From contig OY743171.1 of NCBI GenBank assembly GCA_963555705.1, positions 17,917,352 through 17,981,351 on the forward strand: a stretch of DNA of 64,000 nt, in the 5' to 3' direction. Below, piece by piece: positions 44,781 to 56,388 of this stretch. Positions within the stretch are counted from its first letter, which is position 1, and each line of letters opens with the position of its first letter. The notes under the pieces are model-generated. The model saw only the letters and a list, made by a program, of their open reading frames with translations, did not search any database and was not told the DNA's origin. The DNA is from Ligustrum vulgare (lineage: Eukaryota > Streptophyta > Magnoliopsida > Lamiales > Oleaceae). The position numbers and the translations under genes are program-made.

Positions 44781-45405
44781 AAAAAAGGATCTTAGAGTGT
44801 CTAGGGTTGCGCCAAGAGGGTCTCTTAACGGCTTCTTTTTTTCTTCTCATCGGAGTTATTTCACAAAGACTCGTAGGGTAAGGAAGAAGGGGGGGGGGGG
44901 CAGTAAGGGTCGAAGAAGGGCAATCACTCATTCTTAAAACCAGCGTTCTTAAGACCAAAGAGTCGGGCGGAAAGCTCTCCATTCCTGGTTCTCCTATCCA
45001 GTGCCAAAGTCACTGAATGGGTAAGTCGCCAATCCCCGGACTGTGTAATCTACCGGGTTACGGGCGGGCATTTTACCAGAGGTTTCTAATCTACCCTTGT
45101 GTGATTCCTGCTGAAGCATATACTCGAGGGTGGGAGCAGGGCGGACAATTTTAAAGCAGACTCCCCATTCGTTAGATAGAGAAGATCACCAAGATTTCGT
45201 GATTCGCTGTCGAAGAGTACTTGGGTTCTCCCAATAACTAAAAAGTGTAGCATGCCTGAATCTAACTGGGGTTCATGGTGGTGGAGGAACTGGATCGGAA
45301 AAAAGAGGGATTCTAGTTGTAAGATATCTACGGATTCTAGCCAACTGAAAGGATCTTCTGATCTATCCAGAGATCATTTGGATTCCATTAGTAATAGTGC
45401 TTTAA
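44781..45405 (+). other. Mosaic of plastid DNA (NUPT) inserted in an LTR
   Basis: Several plastid segments are joined in 625 bp. 44,781-44,900 matches the 3' part of the trnI-GAU intron (ggatcttagagtgtctaggg, ttctcatcggagttatttca), ending in a run of 12 G. 44,901-44,998 matches the trnA-UGC intron region (aagagtcgggcggaaagctc). 44,999-45,195 looks organellar but I cannot place it. 45,196-45,290 encodes a ycf2 piece ([28 protein letters not shown]). 45,291-45,400 encodes a later ycf2 piece ([20 protein letters not shown]). The two ycf2 pieces are joined over a gap of some hundred codons in the plastid gene. Identification is from memory of these regions. Confidence 0.75.
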
Positions 45406-45554
45406 ACTTTTTTTGCGGCTTCATCTAGCCAAAAGAAAATAAATCTTATATTAGTATTTGGTAATTCAAACTCACTAGTTATCTTAATCCCAAATGTGCA
45501 AACTATCAACTAAATTCTAATATCATACAATACCCTTCTCCATTAAGCTGATAA

Positions 45555-45870
45555 TGACCCCTGTAGCGAGCTTTAGGCCGGTGGCTCCGAAGTCAGTTGA
45601 CCATTGGGCACCAGGTTTTGAAATACCCCTATGGACTTAATCACTCGAGTCACTACGCTCCGAAGAAAGGTGTTAAATGAATGCAATGTCCTGATTTATT
45701 TTTTCTTTTTTTTCTTTTGTAACATAAATAAATCTGCATGAGTTACCTCTCTCTTAAGCTTTCTAGATGACCCCTGTAACGAGCTTTAGGCCGGTGGCTC
45801 CCAAGTCAGTTGACCATAGGGCACCAGGTTTTGAAATACCCCTACAAGCTTATTCACTCGAGTTAAAAAG
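45555..45870 (-). repeat. Spaced module tgacccctgta, two more copies 213 bp apart
   Basis: Copies at 45,555 and 45,768 (tgacccctgtagcgagcttt, then aggccggtggctcc, then aagtcagttgacca, then gggcaccaggttttgaaata, then cccct). They match the modules at 6,012 and 6,184, with the same spacing logic but different intervening DNA. They probably mark a fragment of a related element. Confidence 0.8.
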
Positions 45871-45978
45871 GCTGCAAAGAGAGGTAAAAGATGCGTGCAT
45901 GTTCCTAATTTATGCAATGGATTAGATTATTAGCATTTGGTCATTACCTAGCTTTCTCTTGTCAGCTAAGGTCACTCC

Positions 45979-48417
45979 TGTAGTGACCGAGAATTTTTCG
46001 TGATGTATTTAAATATTATTTAAAATGTGTCGCTACGACCTTGCCCATTTATTTTTAAACACATTTTCGTCTAGCCATTAATAAGTGAAATTTAATTTAT
46101 TTTAATCATAGTCAAATTCACATTTTTATTAAGAATATTCCAATGTCACCATTTTTAGAATCTTAAGTCCAAGCTTTAAATTATTTTTAAATCCAAAATT
46201 TTAAATTTATTTTAGATCCAAACTATTTTGATCCAACCCAAACTTTTAAGCCCAAATCTCAAATACATCTTGATCCATTTCAACTCTAAGCCCAAGTTCT
46301 TGAAGTCCAACCAATTCTAAGCGGTTTTTTTTTTTTTTTACAAGAAGTCTGTCTTCCAAACCTCAAGCTTTCCATCCCAGGATTTTTACCAATTTCCAAA
46401 TAATTCTTTCCCTTCTCAAGCCATAACAAATTGGTATATCCCTTCAATCATTCCCCAGCTCATAAACCATTCTTGCATCCCCAAATTCTCTCCTTCAACC
46501 CCCTCAATCAGCCCAAATCCCTTCAGTCCTCCCCAAGTCATAGGTGCCAAAACTTACCAAAAAAGTGTACACAACCAGGCATATACTCCCCTTCTCCCCC
46601 ATCACAACTCACGTTCACAACACAAAATTATTCTCTGCGGAATTCTTGGTAAGCACCCCCCCTCCAACCTTAGCCAAACCATATTTACACAATTTGCAAA
46701 CATATTGATTCACACCATCACCCCCATTCAAACCCAATCTACATCCCAACCACGGCCAGAACCTCCATCATCCAACCATCCAAGCCTTGCCAAACACTCT
46801 GATTTCTTCCAAGTTTTACAATCTGCAATATAGTATACACAGAATCACACAACCATTTAGCCAAATTCAACACCATTTTGAGACCTCTCCATTTTCAAGA
46901 ACTGAACTCCATCTACCATAGCCAAACTGCCTACTGCACAATCCACCTACTGAAAAAAAAAATCGAGTTTCCAACCACACACAATTCCACAATTTTAACA
47001 CCACTACAATACCCATATCATCACCACCACCCAATCACCACTGAGCCTCCATCACCACCACCAATCACAACTTCAAAATAGCCCCCTGCCCATTTCACCC
47101 CCAATCAATTGAACCACCAACACCCATACAACCAAAATAAAACCAAAAAACAAACAAGCCTAAATACTTACCTCAATCTTAACCGAAGTTTCTTCGCCGG
47201 AAACAGCACGAAACCGAGCCTCACAGCCTCGGTTTGGTCCCAGTTTTCACACATCAAACCGCCCAAAATCCCTCCCTTTCGCACACACACACACCCTACT
47301 CCCCCGCCGCCATATGTCGGCGGTGCCATCGCCGAGCAGCACCATCACCAGCTGAACTACCGGTGGCACGGATTGGGGATGGCCTATCACCATCTCTTCT
47401 CCTCTCTATCTCACGAAAATGGGAAGGGAGGAAATGATGTGGTGTTTAAATTGATTTTGGAAAAATTACCCTTTTGGTCCTCGATTTTAGAAAATATTTA
47501 TTTAGGCCCCTCAGGTTTTAAAATCATTTAATTCAGTCCTAAAATATTTAATTTCAGTCCCAAGTTTTAAAAGTTATTTTTTTAGTCCTTGCAGTTCAAA
47601 AATTTTTTAGCCAGCTCCTTTATTTCTGAAAAGTTATGAATACTGCCCAATGTTTAGTATTTACGTGAACCAACCCCTGATTTCTTACAATTATTTTGTT
47701 TAATCCTTTTAAAAACTCTATTTTACACAAATCATTTTTTTAATACTTGATTAATCCAAAATGTAATTATATATATATATTTATTTTATAGGACTAGACG
47801 AGGAGCGAGAGAATTATAAGTATTATTTCCGTTTGCTCAATACTCGAGAAATTAAGGTATACTCTAATTTACAAATTTCTCTCTTTTCAAAAATGCGCAT
47901 CAATCATTATTTGTATTATAAGTTTAGCATATATGAATGTGTTCATGAGAATAACTTGCTTTACAAGCATGAGATTATGTTATGAGAAATTTACTTGCTT
48001 AAATGCATGACTTAAACTTGTATTTATTACTTGTTCATGAGATTACTGGTTATCGTTGGACACCTGAGACTTGAATATCATGATTATGTGTTTTAATTTA
48101 TAATATTAAATGATTATTGTGCGCGAGTCTACTGAGTATTTGTATGAAATACTCACGTATTCCAAAATAAAATTTTTACAAATGATGAAGTTGGCGGCGA
48201 GACGTATGATGGTGGCTATTAATGAGACTTTAGAATGTTTTATTTGAAATTATAAGATTATTATGTTCAAGTTATTTTTCATGTTTGAACCTTTTGACCG
48301 ATTGAGTCAATTTTTATAAAAATTATGTGAAATGAAATTTCAATTATTGTTTTATTTTTCGCTAAATCATTATTTTTCAAAGTTAATTTGAGACGATGAA
48401 GTGACGTTCTGGGTCGC
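45979..48417 (+). mobile_element. Tekay LTR 1 (type B), nearly complete
   Basis: Starts tgtagtgaccgagaattttt. Contains a leader-like C-rich section, donor-like ttg/gtaag (about 46,650), an acceptor-like ttttatag (about 47,792) followed by gactagacgagg, and ends gtgacgttctgggtcg without the final ttaca. The frames at 46,431-47,531 lie in the C-rich section and have no protein-like pattern. No PBS follows, so it is a truncated or solo LTR. Confidence 0.8.
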
Positions 48418-48971
48418 CATCCCTTCTCCTCCCTATCTCTCATGAAAATGGGAAGGGAGGAAATGATTTGATGTTTAAATTGACTTTGGAAAAAATTACC
48501 CCTTTGGTCCCCGATTTTAGAAAATATTTATTTCGGCCCCTCAGGTTTTAAAATCATTTAATTCAGTTCTAAAATATTTAATTTCAGTCCCAAGTTTTAA
48601 AAGTTATTTTTTAGCCCCTGCAGTTCAAAAATATTTTAGTCAACTCCTTTATTTTTGAAAAAGTTATGAATCAGTCCCAATGTTCAGTATTTACGTGAAC
48701 CAACCCTTGATTTCTTACAATTATTTTGTTTAATCCTTTTAAAAACTCTATTTTACACAAATCATTTTTTTAAAAACTTGATTAATCCAAAATATGATTA
48801 TATATTTATTTATTTTATAGGACTAGACGAGCCGCGAGAGAATTAGAAGTAATACTCCCATTTGCTCAATACTCGAGAAATTAAGGTAGACTCTGATTTA
48901 CAAATTTTACATTTTTAAAAGTGCGCATCAATAATTATTTGGATTATAAGTTTAGCATCTATGATTGTGTT
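48418..48971 (+). mobile_element. Tekay LTR 2, middle part only
   Basis: Repeats 47,386-47,942 (aaaatgggaagggaggaaat onward) at high identity. It starts abruptly at the end of LTR 1 and ends abruptly at the start of LTR 3 (gattgtgtt / tgtagagacc). The joint with LTR 1 lacks any terminal sequence, so it arose by unequal recombination or deletion. Confidence 0.8.
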
Positions 48972-50108
48972 TGTAGAGACCGAGAATTTTCGTGATTTAT
49001 TAAAATAAATATTTGTATTTTAAAAACGTGTCGCTCCGACTTTGCCCATCATTTATTTATTTATTTTTAAAAGCGTGCTCGTCTAGCCAATTTAGTGAAA
49101 TCAAAATTTATTTAAAATTTTCGTCAAATTCCAATTTATATCAAAAATATTTCAATATCACAATTTATTTTTTTAAAAGCCCAAGCTTTAATTATATTAA
49201 GTCCAAATTTCAACTGTTTTAATCCAATCCAACATCTCGAGCCCAAATGTTTTACCAATCATTCAAGTCCTTTTAACAACCCAATCAATAAATTCTTGGC
49301 CCACTAAATCAACAACTTATTTCCAAAGTATTTCCTTACACAACCATATTCACTTCCAAAATTCTCACAATTTTCCATAAATCAAGATTTAACCTAAACT
49401 ACCATGTTTAACACCTAAATCAACTATTAAATAGATCCCTCACCTCTTTGCCCTCGACACACCAAATATCACGAGACTTCTGGGTATGTTTTTCCTCTCT
49501 CTCTCTCTCAAGCTTCTTCACCATCCCCTCCAATTTGCACCATATCAATTTGAACCACTTTCCAAACTATGAGCTCACTGCCAAAACAAAATCCACCACC
49601 GTTATCACCACCATCACCAAATCACAACAACATCACCACCAGTCCACTGCAGCACCATAGCCAAGATGCCAAGACTCCAAAGTCAAGGCCAACCTCCATG
49701 GTCGAACCTCTAAACCATCAACCCCATTCCCACAATCTGTAAACCTCAAGAAATCACCCAATCCATACCCAAATCACCCACTCGAGTCACCATTCCAACC
49801 AACCGCAACCGCCGCTTGAAACCTCACCAATCGAAAGCCTCTGTTTCACATCCCAGTTCGTTTTTCACCACCAAAACAACCAAACTCCACTGCACAATCT
49901 CCAATCAGCTCCATCACACACACAAAACCAAAATTCGAACCCTCAAGACACCGCATAACGCCACCGCAACCACACGAGACCCGACACTGCCCACCTCCAA
50001 ATCCGCCATCAACTTAACACACAAATCAACCAAAAATCAAAGAATAAACCCACCAAATACCTTACCTTCGACCGCCGCCTCGTATGGACCAGAATATTGC
50101 CGAAAAAC
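48972..50108 (+). mobile_element. Tekay LTR 3, 5' half
   Basis: Starts tgtagagaccgagaattttc. Continues through the tgtcgctccgactttgccca segment and a C-rich leader-like section, then is cut at 50,108 inside ccgaaaaac by the element at 50,109. The second half is not found on the far side. The frames at 49,448-50,250 are part of this section. Confidence 0.8.
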
Positions 50109-50577
50109 TGTTGGAAAATTGTGTTTCCAAATGGTTGTTCAAATATTTAAAGATGATAAGATGAAATACACAATTAAATCAATACAAAGAGGTATTGATA
50201 AGGAAGACAAAAGAATGAGAAAAACAGAAACACAAGAGGCCAAAATATGAACCACGCGATCGCGTGGTTCATGGTCCAGCGATCGCGTGGTTCAACAGAT
50301 TTGAATCTGTTCAAAATAAAGAGGCATCACGTGATCGCGTGAGCTTTGTACCGCGCGATCGCATGGTGGTTTCCGAAAGGCACCTTTTGGTGCCTAAGTT
50401 GTTTTTTTGCACCAAAAGGTGCCCTTTTGTCTAAGAGGTGTGTACTTTCGTAAAAGGTGGATTAATCTCTATATAAAGAATGTTATATTGATCAATTCAA
50501 TATATGAAATATGAGTGAGAACATCCATAAAATATAGAAGCCATTCATTTTTTCAATTGTATTTTGTTCCTTTTCCA
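50109..50577 (+). repeat. 5' LTR of the non-coding element
   Basis: 469 bp. A small inverted repeat at its very start (ttggaaa..tttccaa). TATA box tatataaag at 50,470-50,478. Compared with the 3' LTR it has about 11 differences in the first 260 bp and lacks about 20 bp near its end. Confidence 0.9.
50252..50366 (+). repeat. Palindrome array GCGATCGC in the LTR
   Basis: Cores at 50,256, 50,279, 50,331 (gtgatcgc) and 50,355. Pair spacing 23 and 24 bp, pair-to-pair 75 bp. The first site is a perfect 20-bp palindrome (aaccacgcga/tcgcgtggtt). A further inverted repeat aacagattt/gaatctgtt sits between the pairs and ggcacc/ggtgcc after them. The TATA box is about 100 bp downstream. The 3' LTR has the same array at 55,282-55,388 with the same spacings; its differences include C-to-T type changes within the cores. 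Confidence 0.93.
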
Positions 50578-53500
50578 TGGATTATTAGTGCTTAATAAGT
50601 ATATGGTTTGAAGGCTTGATTAATCCGCTAAAACATTTGCTATCTAACCCTTTAAGCATCTCGAACGAGAGGGAGAAATGTACTTTTAGGACAACGTGTA
50701 ATAACGTGTTCAAGTCTCTCGTTTGATTCCATAATTCGGCGTTATTCCATTCATATCATGATTTCAAGTGGATGTTTCCATGTGTTTTGACTTGTGATTC
50801 TTCAAGTGGCATTCGATGATTTGTCTCCAACCTCTCGAGGTAAGTTCATATTTTATAACAATCTAAAAGTACATTTTGATCAATGGAGTCGAAATTATAT
50901 TTTGAAAGTCTTGAATCATGATAATGCCAAAATCAAAGTAACGTTATTTCTTGGTTTTATTTCTCAAATCTCATGATGACTGTTGAGAAAGAAGCATTGA
51001 ATCACATTTTATATAATTCATGATTATTACTGTGAAGTGTGAAGAGTTTCTTAAATTTTGATAACATGCATGCATAATATGTTGTGCTTGTTGTTTGTTA
51101 ATGATGATTAAGTAAAATTGATTAATATTTCATTTTACTTTAATTGCAAATGATGTGTTTATTCATCATGAAAATAAAAGCCGGCAGTAAATTTGTGCCT
51201 CTTCATAGCAAGGCACACGTCTACCATATTTGTGTAACGGTGTGATTGTTTTTTTCAAGCATCAATGTGCCATTTTGAATTTAATAAAAGAAGGGAAAAT
51301 ATATTTAAATGGAGTGATTGTTCTTAAAACTATCTGAATGTTTATTTGAAATGGAGGATTCATTCAAGTGAAGTGGAATTTGTTTTAACATTATTCAAGG
51401 ATTACTTAAATGTTATCAATATTTGTGTAAATACACTATTATGCATAAATTAAGTTGCATTTCAAATGGAATTTGATAAGAAGAATTATTTTAATATTCT
51501 CTTATATATCATCATGGAAAATATGTGTTTTGAATAATTAAGACGTGATATTTTAACTATATGATTATTCATTATGAAGAAATTTTCCATGATAGTGGAA
51601 ATTTGAAAGTATATGCTCTTTCAATAATATTGTTTCCATTTGATTCATTTATGAGAAGTGTATTTTCCTTTTACATTATGCAAGTATATTGGTATATGAA
51701 TCAATTGGACTCTTGAAAATGGCATGAGAATTTTTATAAATTGGCGAATAAAATTATGCTTATTTGTGATGCCATTTTATTATATGTGAAATAGAGTTCC
51801 TAAATATTGAGGCATGCAAGTATGAGTATTTGCACAAGTTGCTTTAACAATATTTAATCAAATATTGTGGAGAAAGTAAATATGATAGTTTACTTCAATT
51901 ATCTCATGATATGTTTGCTAATAATGTTATTAGTATTAATAAAGTGACCATTTTCAATGGTAAATTGGAGACTACCACTTGTATTAAAAATGCCCATTGT
52001 TGGCTTAAATGTGGTAGTGAAAATCTTGATACTTATTGTTGTATTAAGAAATATGAAATGGCTCTACAACGAATTATGGAGATGTCATATTTTGCTTGTG
52101 AAAGCAATGTTATTTTCCTAATTAAGGAATTATGGGGGTGAGATCAAACTAAGATCAAGAAGGTCATTGATGAATATTGAGATTTTATCATATTGTTTAT
52201 CTCTTTTGAAATAAAATACTTATATGAAGTATTTTTTATGAATGCATAGAGATGCATAACAATTATTGAAAATTTGTGAATTTTCATTGAGAATACACAA
52301 GATTGGATTAGTCTATACTTATTGTGGTTATTACAATGATCATGTGAAAAGTGATAAATATTTACACAATTGGATGACGAGATCACAAATATGATTTTAT
52401 CACGACCATTGATTAACATTGATATTTGTTTTGTAAAACAAATTTGCTCATATCTTGAAAAACAAAGTCTTTCAATGAGTGAAAGAATTACAAATTTATT
52501 TCTTTCAAATGAAGTAAAAGAATTAAGAAACATGTGCTTATTCCAAATATGTGGGGATAAGGCGTATTACAAAAGAAAATTATATTGTGCTCATAGTGGA
52601 GACAATAATCTTTTGCAAATATCAATAAAACAATTGAGGTTTTATTACAAATTGTTTCTTTCAATTGAGTTGAAATATTATACATAAAAGAATTTAGCCT
52701 CAAATGTAGAGTGACATTTTGGCAAAAGATTCAAATTATGATTTCCAAAATTAGTGAAATTATATTGTGATTGTGATCAAATATCCTAGCAGAAACTTTG
52801 ACAAGTTTAAAGGATATTAAAATGCAAACAAGTGATTAAGTTGGATCACATAAACAAAATTATCTATACTTCTAAAATAGAGAAGTATGAATTAATAAAG
52901 TGATAGAGTCACTTTATGAATTTGACAATATTGTTGTCAATTGAAGAAGTGATTAAGTGTAATCACTAAAATACATTTGACAATATGTATTGTAAAATCA
53001 TTCTTTTTGCGAAAAAGAATATTGAAATTAATTTTGTTATACCTCAAATGTGGGGGTAATATGATTAAGTCCTAAAAGAGACTTTTAAAAGTTGCGAGGG
53101 GATGGATACAAGCAGTGGAGGAAGAAAAATCATGGAGTGCAGTGACAAAGGTAAGTAAGTTGTCATGCATTATAAATTTATATAATATATTCTATGGATG
53201 GAATGCATGTCAAATTTGCAATATAGAATACTAAATTGTTATACTATAACATATCATTGAAATTGGATTTAGTTATTAACTACCATATTTAATAATATTG
53301 TTGGTGTATTGATTATGTGAGAATCTATCTTGATTATTGCATATCGCTTATTGAAAATTATGAAATATATGATTTTCAAGCTTTAAATTTATGAAATTAG
53401 AGTTTCATGAATGCATGAGATTTTAATAACCTTAGTGGTTTCCTTAAATTCTCATTTTTGATAAGTATGTTACTCTTTATAATAACATGATATAAATGTT

Positions 53501-55134
53501 GAATTATGTAAATTTCATTTGCTTGGACTCTTTGAGGAATAAATATATGCTACATTTATTCATAGTATAAATTGCTACATACTAAATTGATTTGGTATAT
53601 GAGATAATTATAAGGCATTAATATGAGGCAAATGATAAACATTTATCACACAACAATAAATTATTTTTGTCTTAAAACATGTGAATCATTTGCAATTACT
53701 TATGTGAAGTATTTATTATCAATTTGTCTTGTTTGAGAAATTTGAACAAATAGAAGTTTATTTACTCTACATAAATACATTTTATGAAATTTTTGTTCAA
53801 ATTTGTATTCATCTTATTTCATACTATTGTGTATAATCCAGTTTAATTATTATATAATTTGAGAAAGTATGCAAGATGATATGATAGAATGAGTTTATCT
53901 AATTGATATTGATATCAATGGTTGATATCATATATATGTGAAAAGCATTATTACTAATGGAGAGTAATAATATGAAACATACAAGTGAATATGGATTATT
54001 GTTGAACATTGTAGTTCACAAAGAGAATCATTCACTTAAATGAAATTGAGAAATTTGAAAATTATCCCAAAGTGTGGGGGTAATACTCAAACAAATATTG
54101 TAAAATATTTATTGTACTCGTCGAGAAGACAATTAAACTATTGATAGAACAATTGTGTTCATGGAATTACGATTCTATTTCTTTCAATTGAGTGAAAGAA
54201 TTGCGAAAAACAATTTATTTTATGAAGTAATTAATAAATTGTAATATAAAGTTAGATTCTTTCATTGAGTGAAAGAATAATTTTTGAGTCCACCCTATAA
54301 GTGTGGGGGTAGTAAAACTAAACTTTAAATAAAGTTTAAAGTAATATTATTTTGAAGTCTATAAAGTGCAAAAAATAAACTACAAAATATTGTGAAATAT
54401 TTGACAAGTGTTGTCAAATATTTGAGAAGTGATCACATTTAAATATTCTAAAGAAGTCTAGACATAAATTGAATCAAAGAGTGATTCAATAACTTGCGAA
54501 AAAGTTAAGCTAAAACTTGACTTTATATCTTATGTAAAATCATAAGAACATAATCGAGTAGGATGAGGTGAAACTCCTTTCTAAAAGATCCGCCAATGAC
54601 GGCAACCCTACCTGTCATTACGAAATGAGTAATTCACGAATTCAAAGGGTAACAACAAGTCATTAGATGTGTGGATAGTTTCAACACTTTATCAAAACAT
54701 ACCTCATTCTAGATTAAAAGTGTTGGTTGTTACAGTTGGAGGGCTGAGTTTTAAAACTCTTAATGAAGTTCAGAATTACAAGTATCTCTAAATGTAACAA
54801 AGATACTGGAAGAACTTCACCTATATGAACTTAGAAGTGGTTCCGCTTCAAGGAAAGTTCGGAGTTACTTTCTGAAAAGTTCACGAATCGGATAGGCGCA
54901 AGGCCATTAACACGCTAAAGCAAAACTTGTGCGGAACAAAAGACTTTGAGTGTTGTGTATATGATGTTGCCGGTATTGTCACATGGAATAACGGGTTCAA
55001 AGCTAAGGCTACCCAGGATTTTGATAATACTTTGCGACGTTTACACTAACGTAAGGTTCAAATCGAAAGATACCTTACTTTATGCATAACACCGTTATAA
55101 AATGAGTTGGTGAAAATATTTGAACAAGTGGGGG
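50578..55134 (+). other. Interior of the non-coding element
   Basis: AT-rich. The first 240 bases are leader-like and end in a splice-donor-like tctcgag/gtaagttca (about 50,839). A G-run motif ([ac]a..tgtgggggta) like the terminal purine tract recurs near 52,133, 53,048, 54,070 and 54,297. An inverted repeat ttctttca..tgaaagaat recurs (about 52,468, 54,176, 54,256). The last 600 bases (54,540-55,120) are richer in GC, without an open frame. No gene is supported; frames at 51,911-52,703 look random. Confidence 0.6.
55122..55134 (+). other. Polypurine tract of the non-coding element
   Basis: gaacaagtggggg directly precedes the 3' LTR start tgttgg (55,135). Confidence 0.85.
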
Positions 55135-55623
55135 TGTTGGAAAATTGTGTTTCCAAATGGTTGTTCAAATATTTAAAGATAATAAGATGAAGTACACAAT
55201 TAAATCAATACAAAGAGGTATTGATAAGGAAGACAAAAGAATTAGAAAAATAGGAACATAAGAGGCCAAAATATGAACCACGCGATTGCGTGGTTCATGG
55301 TCCAGCGATCGCGTGGTTCAATGGATTTGAATCTGTTCAAAATAAAGAGGCATCACGCGATCGCGTGAGCCTTGTACCGCGCGATCGTGTGGTGGTTTCC
55401 GAAAGGCACCTTTTGGTGCCTAAGTTGGTTTTTTGCACCAAAATGTGCCCTTTTGTCTAAGAGGTATGTACTTTCATAAAATGTGGATTAATCTCTATAT
55501 AAAGGATGTTATATTGATCAATTCAATATATGAAATATGAGTGAGAACATCCATAAAATATAGAAGCAATTTTCCACCAAAATCAATACTCATTTTTTCA
55601 ATTGTTTTTTGTTCCTTTGACCA
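55135..55623 (+). repeat. 3' LTR of the non-coding element
   Basis: 489 bp, matching the 5' LTR throughout and including the palindrome array and TATA box (about 55,495). It ends ttgacca; the next bases do not continue Tekay LTR 3. Confidence 0.88.
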
Positions 55624-56388
55624 GGAGGGGAGTGGAAAGACCATGAGTAGACGGCCGACAGCCCTTGAGGACCGGGTACACTACATACTGTATTTTTATT
55701 ATTTCCATGATGAACAACTAAACTCTTCGTTGGGATTAATGATGTAGCATAGTTTTCCGCTTTTAATTACATTGTTCAAGTTTTACGTATTAATTGCATG
55801 TGATGGTTTTACTTTGTGATTAATGCCCGAAGTAATTGGCCACTAATTCATTAATTTAATGGATTGTTTTTATTATTAATCTAGAGGTGAGCTAACGACC
55901 TATATATAGAAAAAAAAAATCCGGTAATTGAACGAGCGATAGAGATATACGTTTGTTGTTATTGCGATCTTAAATTGAGTTCTAGTGTTCCATGAACCTA
56001 AACATTACAACCTGCTATCTAGAAACACGGTTGACTAATTAGGTAGAGTTGATTTAAAGCCGAGAGGGGAATTTCATATGTATAAGTGAACTTGATTGAT
56101 CACATTAGTAGATTAAAACTTGAACGGTGGAATCAAAAGTATTGACTACGTAAAATCGTGGAATCCCAACTTTTCATTCATTGATTAAAAACACACTTTC
56201 ATTTATTGTTTATTTGCTTCGACTTTAATCATTTAGTTTACCAAAATCTCACTCTTTAATCATTCAAATAAGGTGAGAATTAGAACACCTTCGGTAGTTA
56301 ATCATAATCCTTGTGGGACGATAATCCGGACTTCAAGTCCACTTTATTACTTAGATGCGACATCGTACTCTTACTATTTAGCACATCA
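55624..56388 (+). mobile_element. Probable end of an Athila-like LTR
   Basis: The last part contains aatccttgtgggacgataat (56,307-56,326) followed by a tattactt..gcgacatcg phrase and ends agcacatca (56,388). This resembles the inner end of Athila-type LTRs, including the minus-strand one at 34,260. A 68-codon frame at 55,541-55,747 is not supported. The LTR start is missing, replaced by the non-coding element. Confidence 0.5.

Larger units (their letters stand above)
42103..45550 (-). mobile_element. Tekay-type deletion derivative, minus strand
   Basis: From the right: 5' LTR (44,020 upward, interrupted by plastid DNA), primer site 44,005-44,016, only 1.2 kb of interior, purine tract 42,810-42,827, then the start of the 3' LTR (42,809 down to 42,103), cut by the Tat element. 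The interior has lost nearly all coding sequence. Confidence 0.8.
44020..45550 (-). repeat. Tekay 5' LTR interrupted by plastid DNA
   Basis: 44,020-44,780 is the 3' part of the LTR; 45,406 to about 45,540 resumes it (catctagccaaaagaaaata and cttatattagtatttggtaa align with about 17,545-17,600 in solo LTR B). Between them lies the plastid-derived insert. The upper limit is unclear. Confidence 0.6.
50109..55623 (+). mobile_element. Non-coding LTR retrotransposon (LARD-like)
   Basis: LTRs at 50,109-50,577 and 55,135-55,623 start tgttggaaaattgtgtttcc. The purine tract acaagtggggg stands before the 3' LTR. The 4.56-kb interior has no Gag, RT or integrase sequence in any frame, so it depends on another element. 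It begins tggattattag after the LTR, a poor primer site. Flanks (aaaac on the left, ggagg on the right) do not match, so no target duplication. Superfamily undetermined. Confidence 0.85.

Noticed and set aside
44781..45405. tRNA genes in the plastid-derived insert
   Set aside because: Only intron parts of trnI and trnA are present; no complete exon or cloverleaf.
46431..47531. Pro/Thr/His-rich frames in C-rich sequence
   Set aside because: Part of the leader-like section of Tekay LTR 1; the matching sections of LTR 3 and the LTR at 57,193 have different frames.
51911..52703. Several 70-130 codon frames in the non-coding element
   Set aside because: Frames occur on both strands in AT-rich DNA with no recognisable motif; nothing supports translation.
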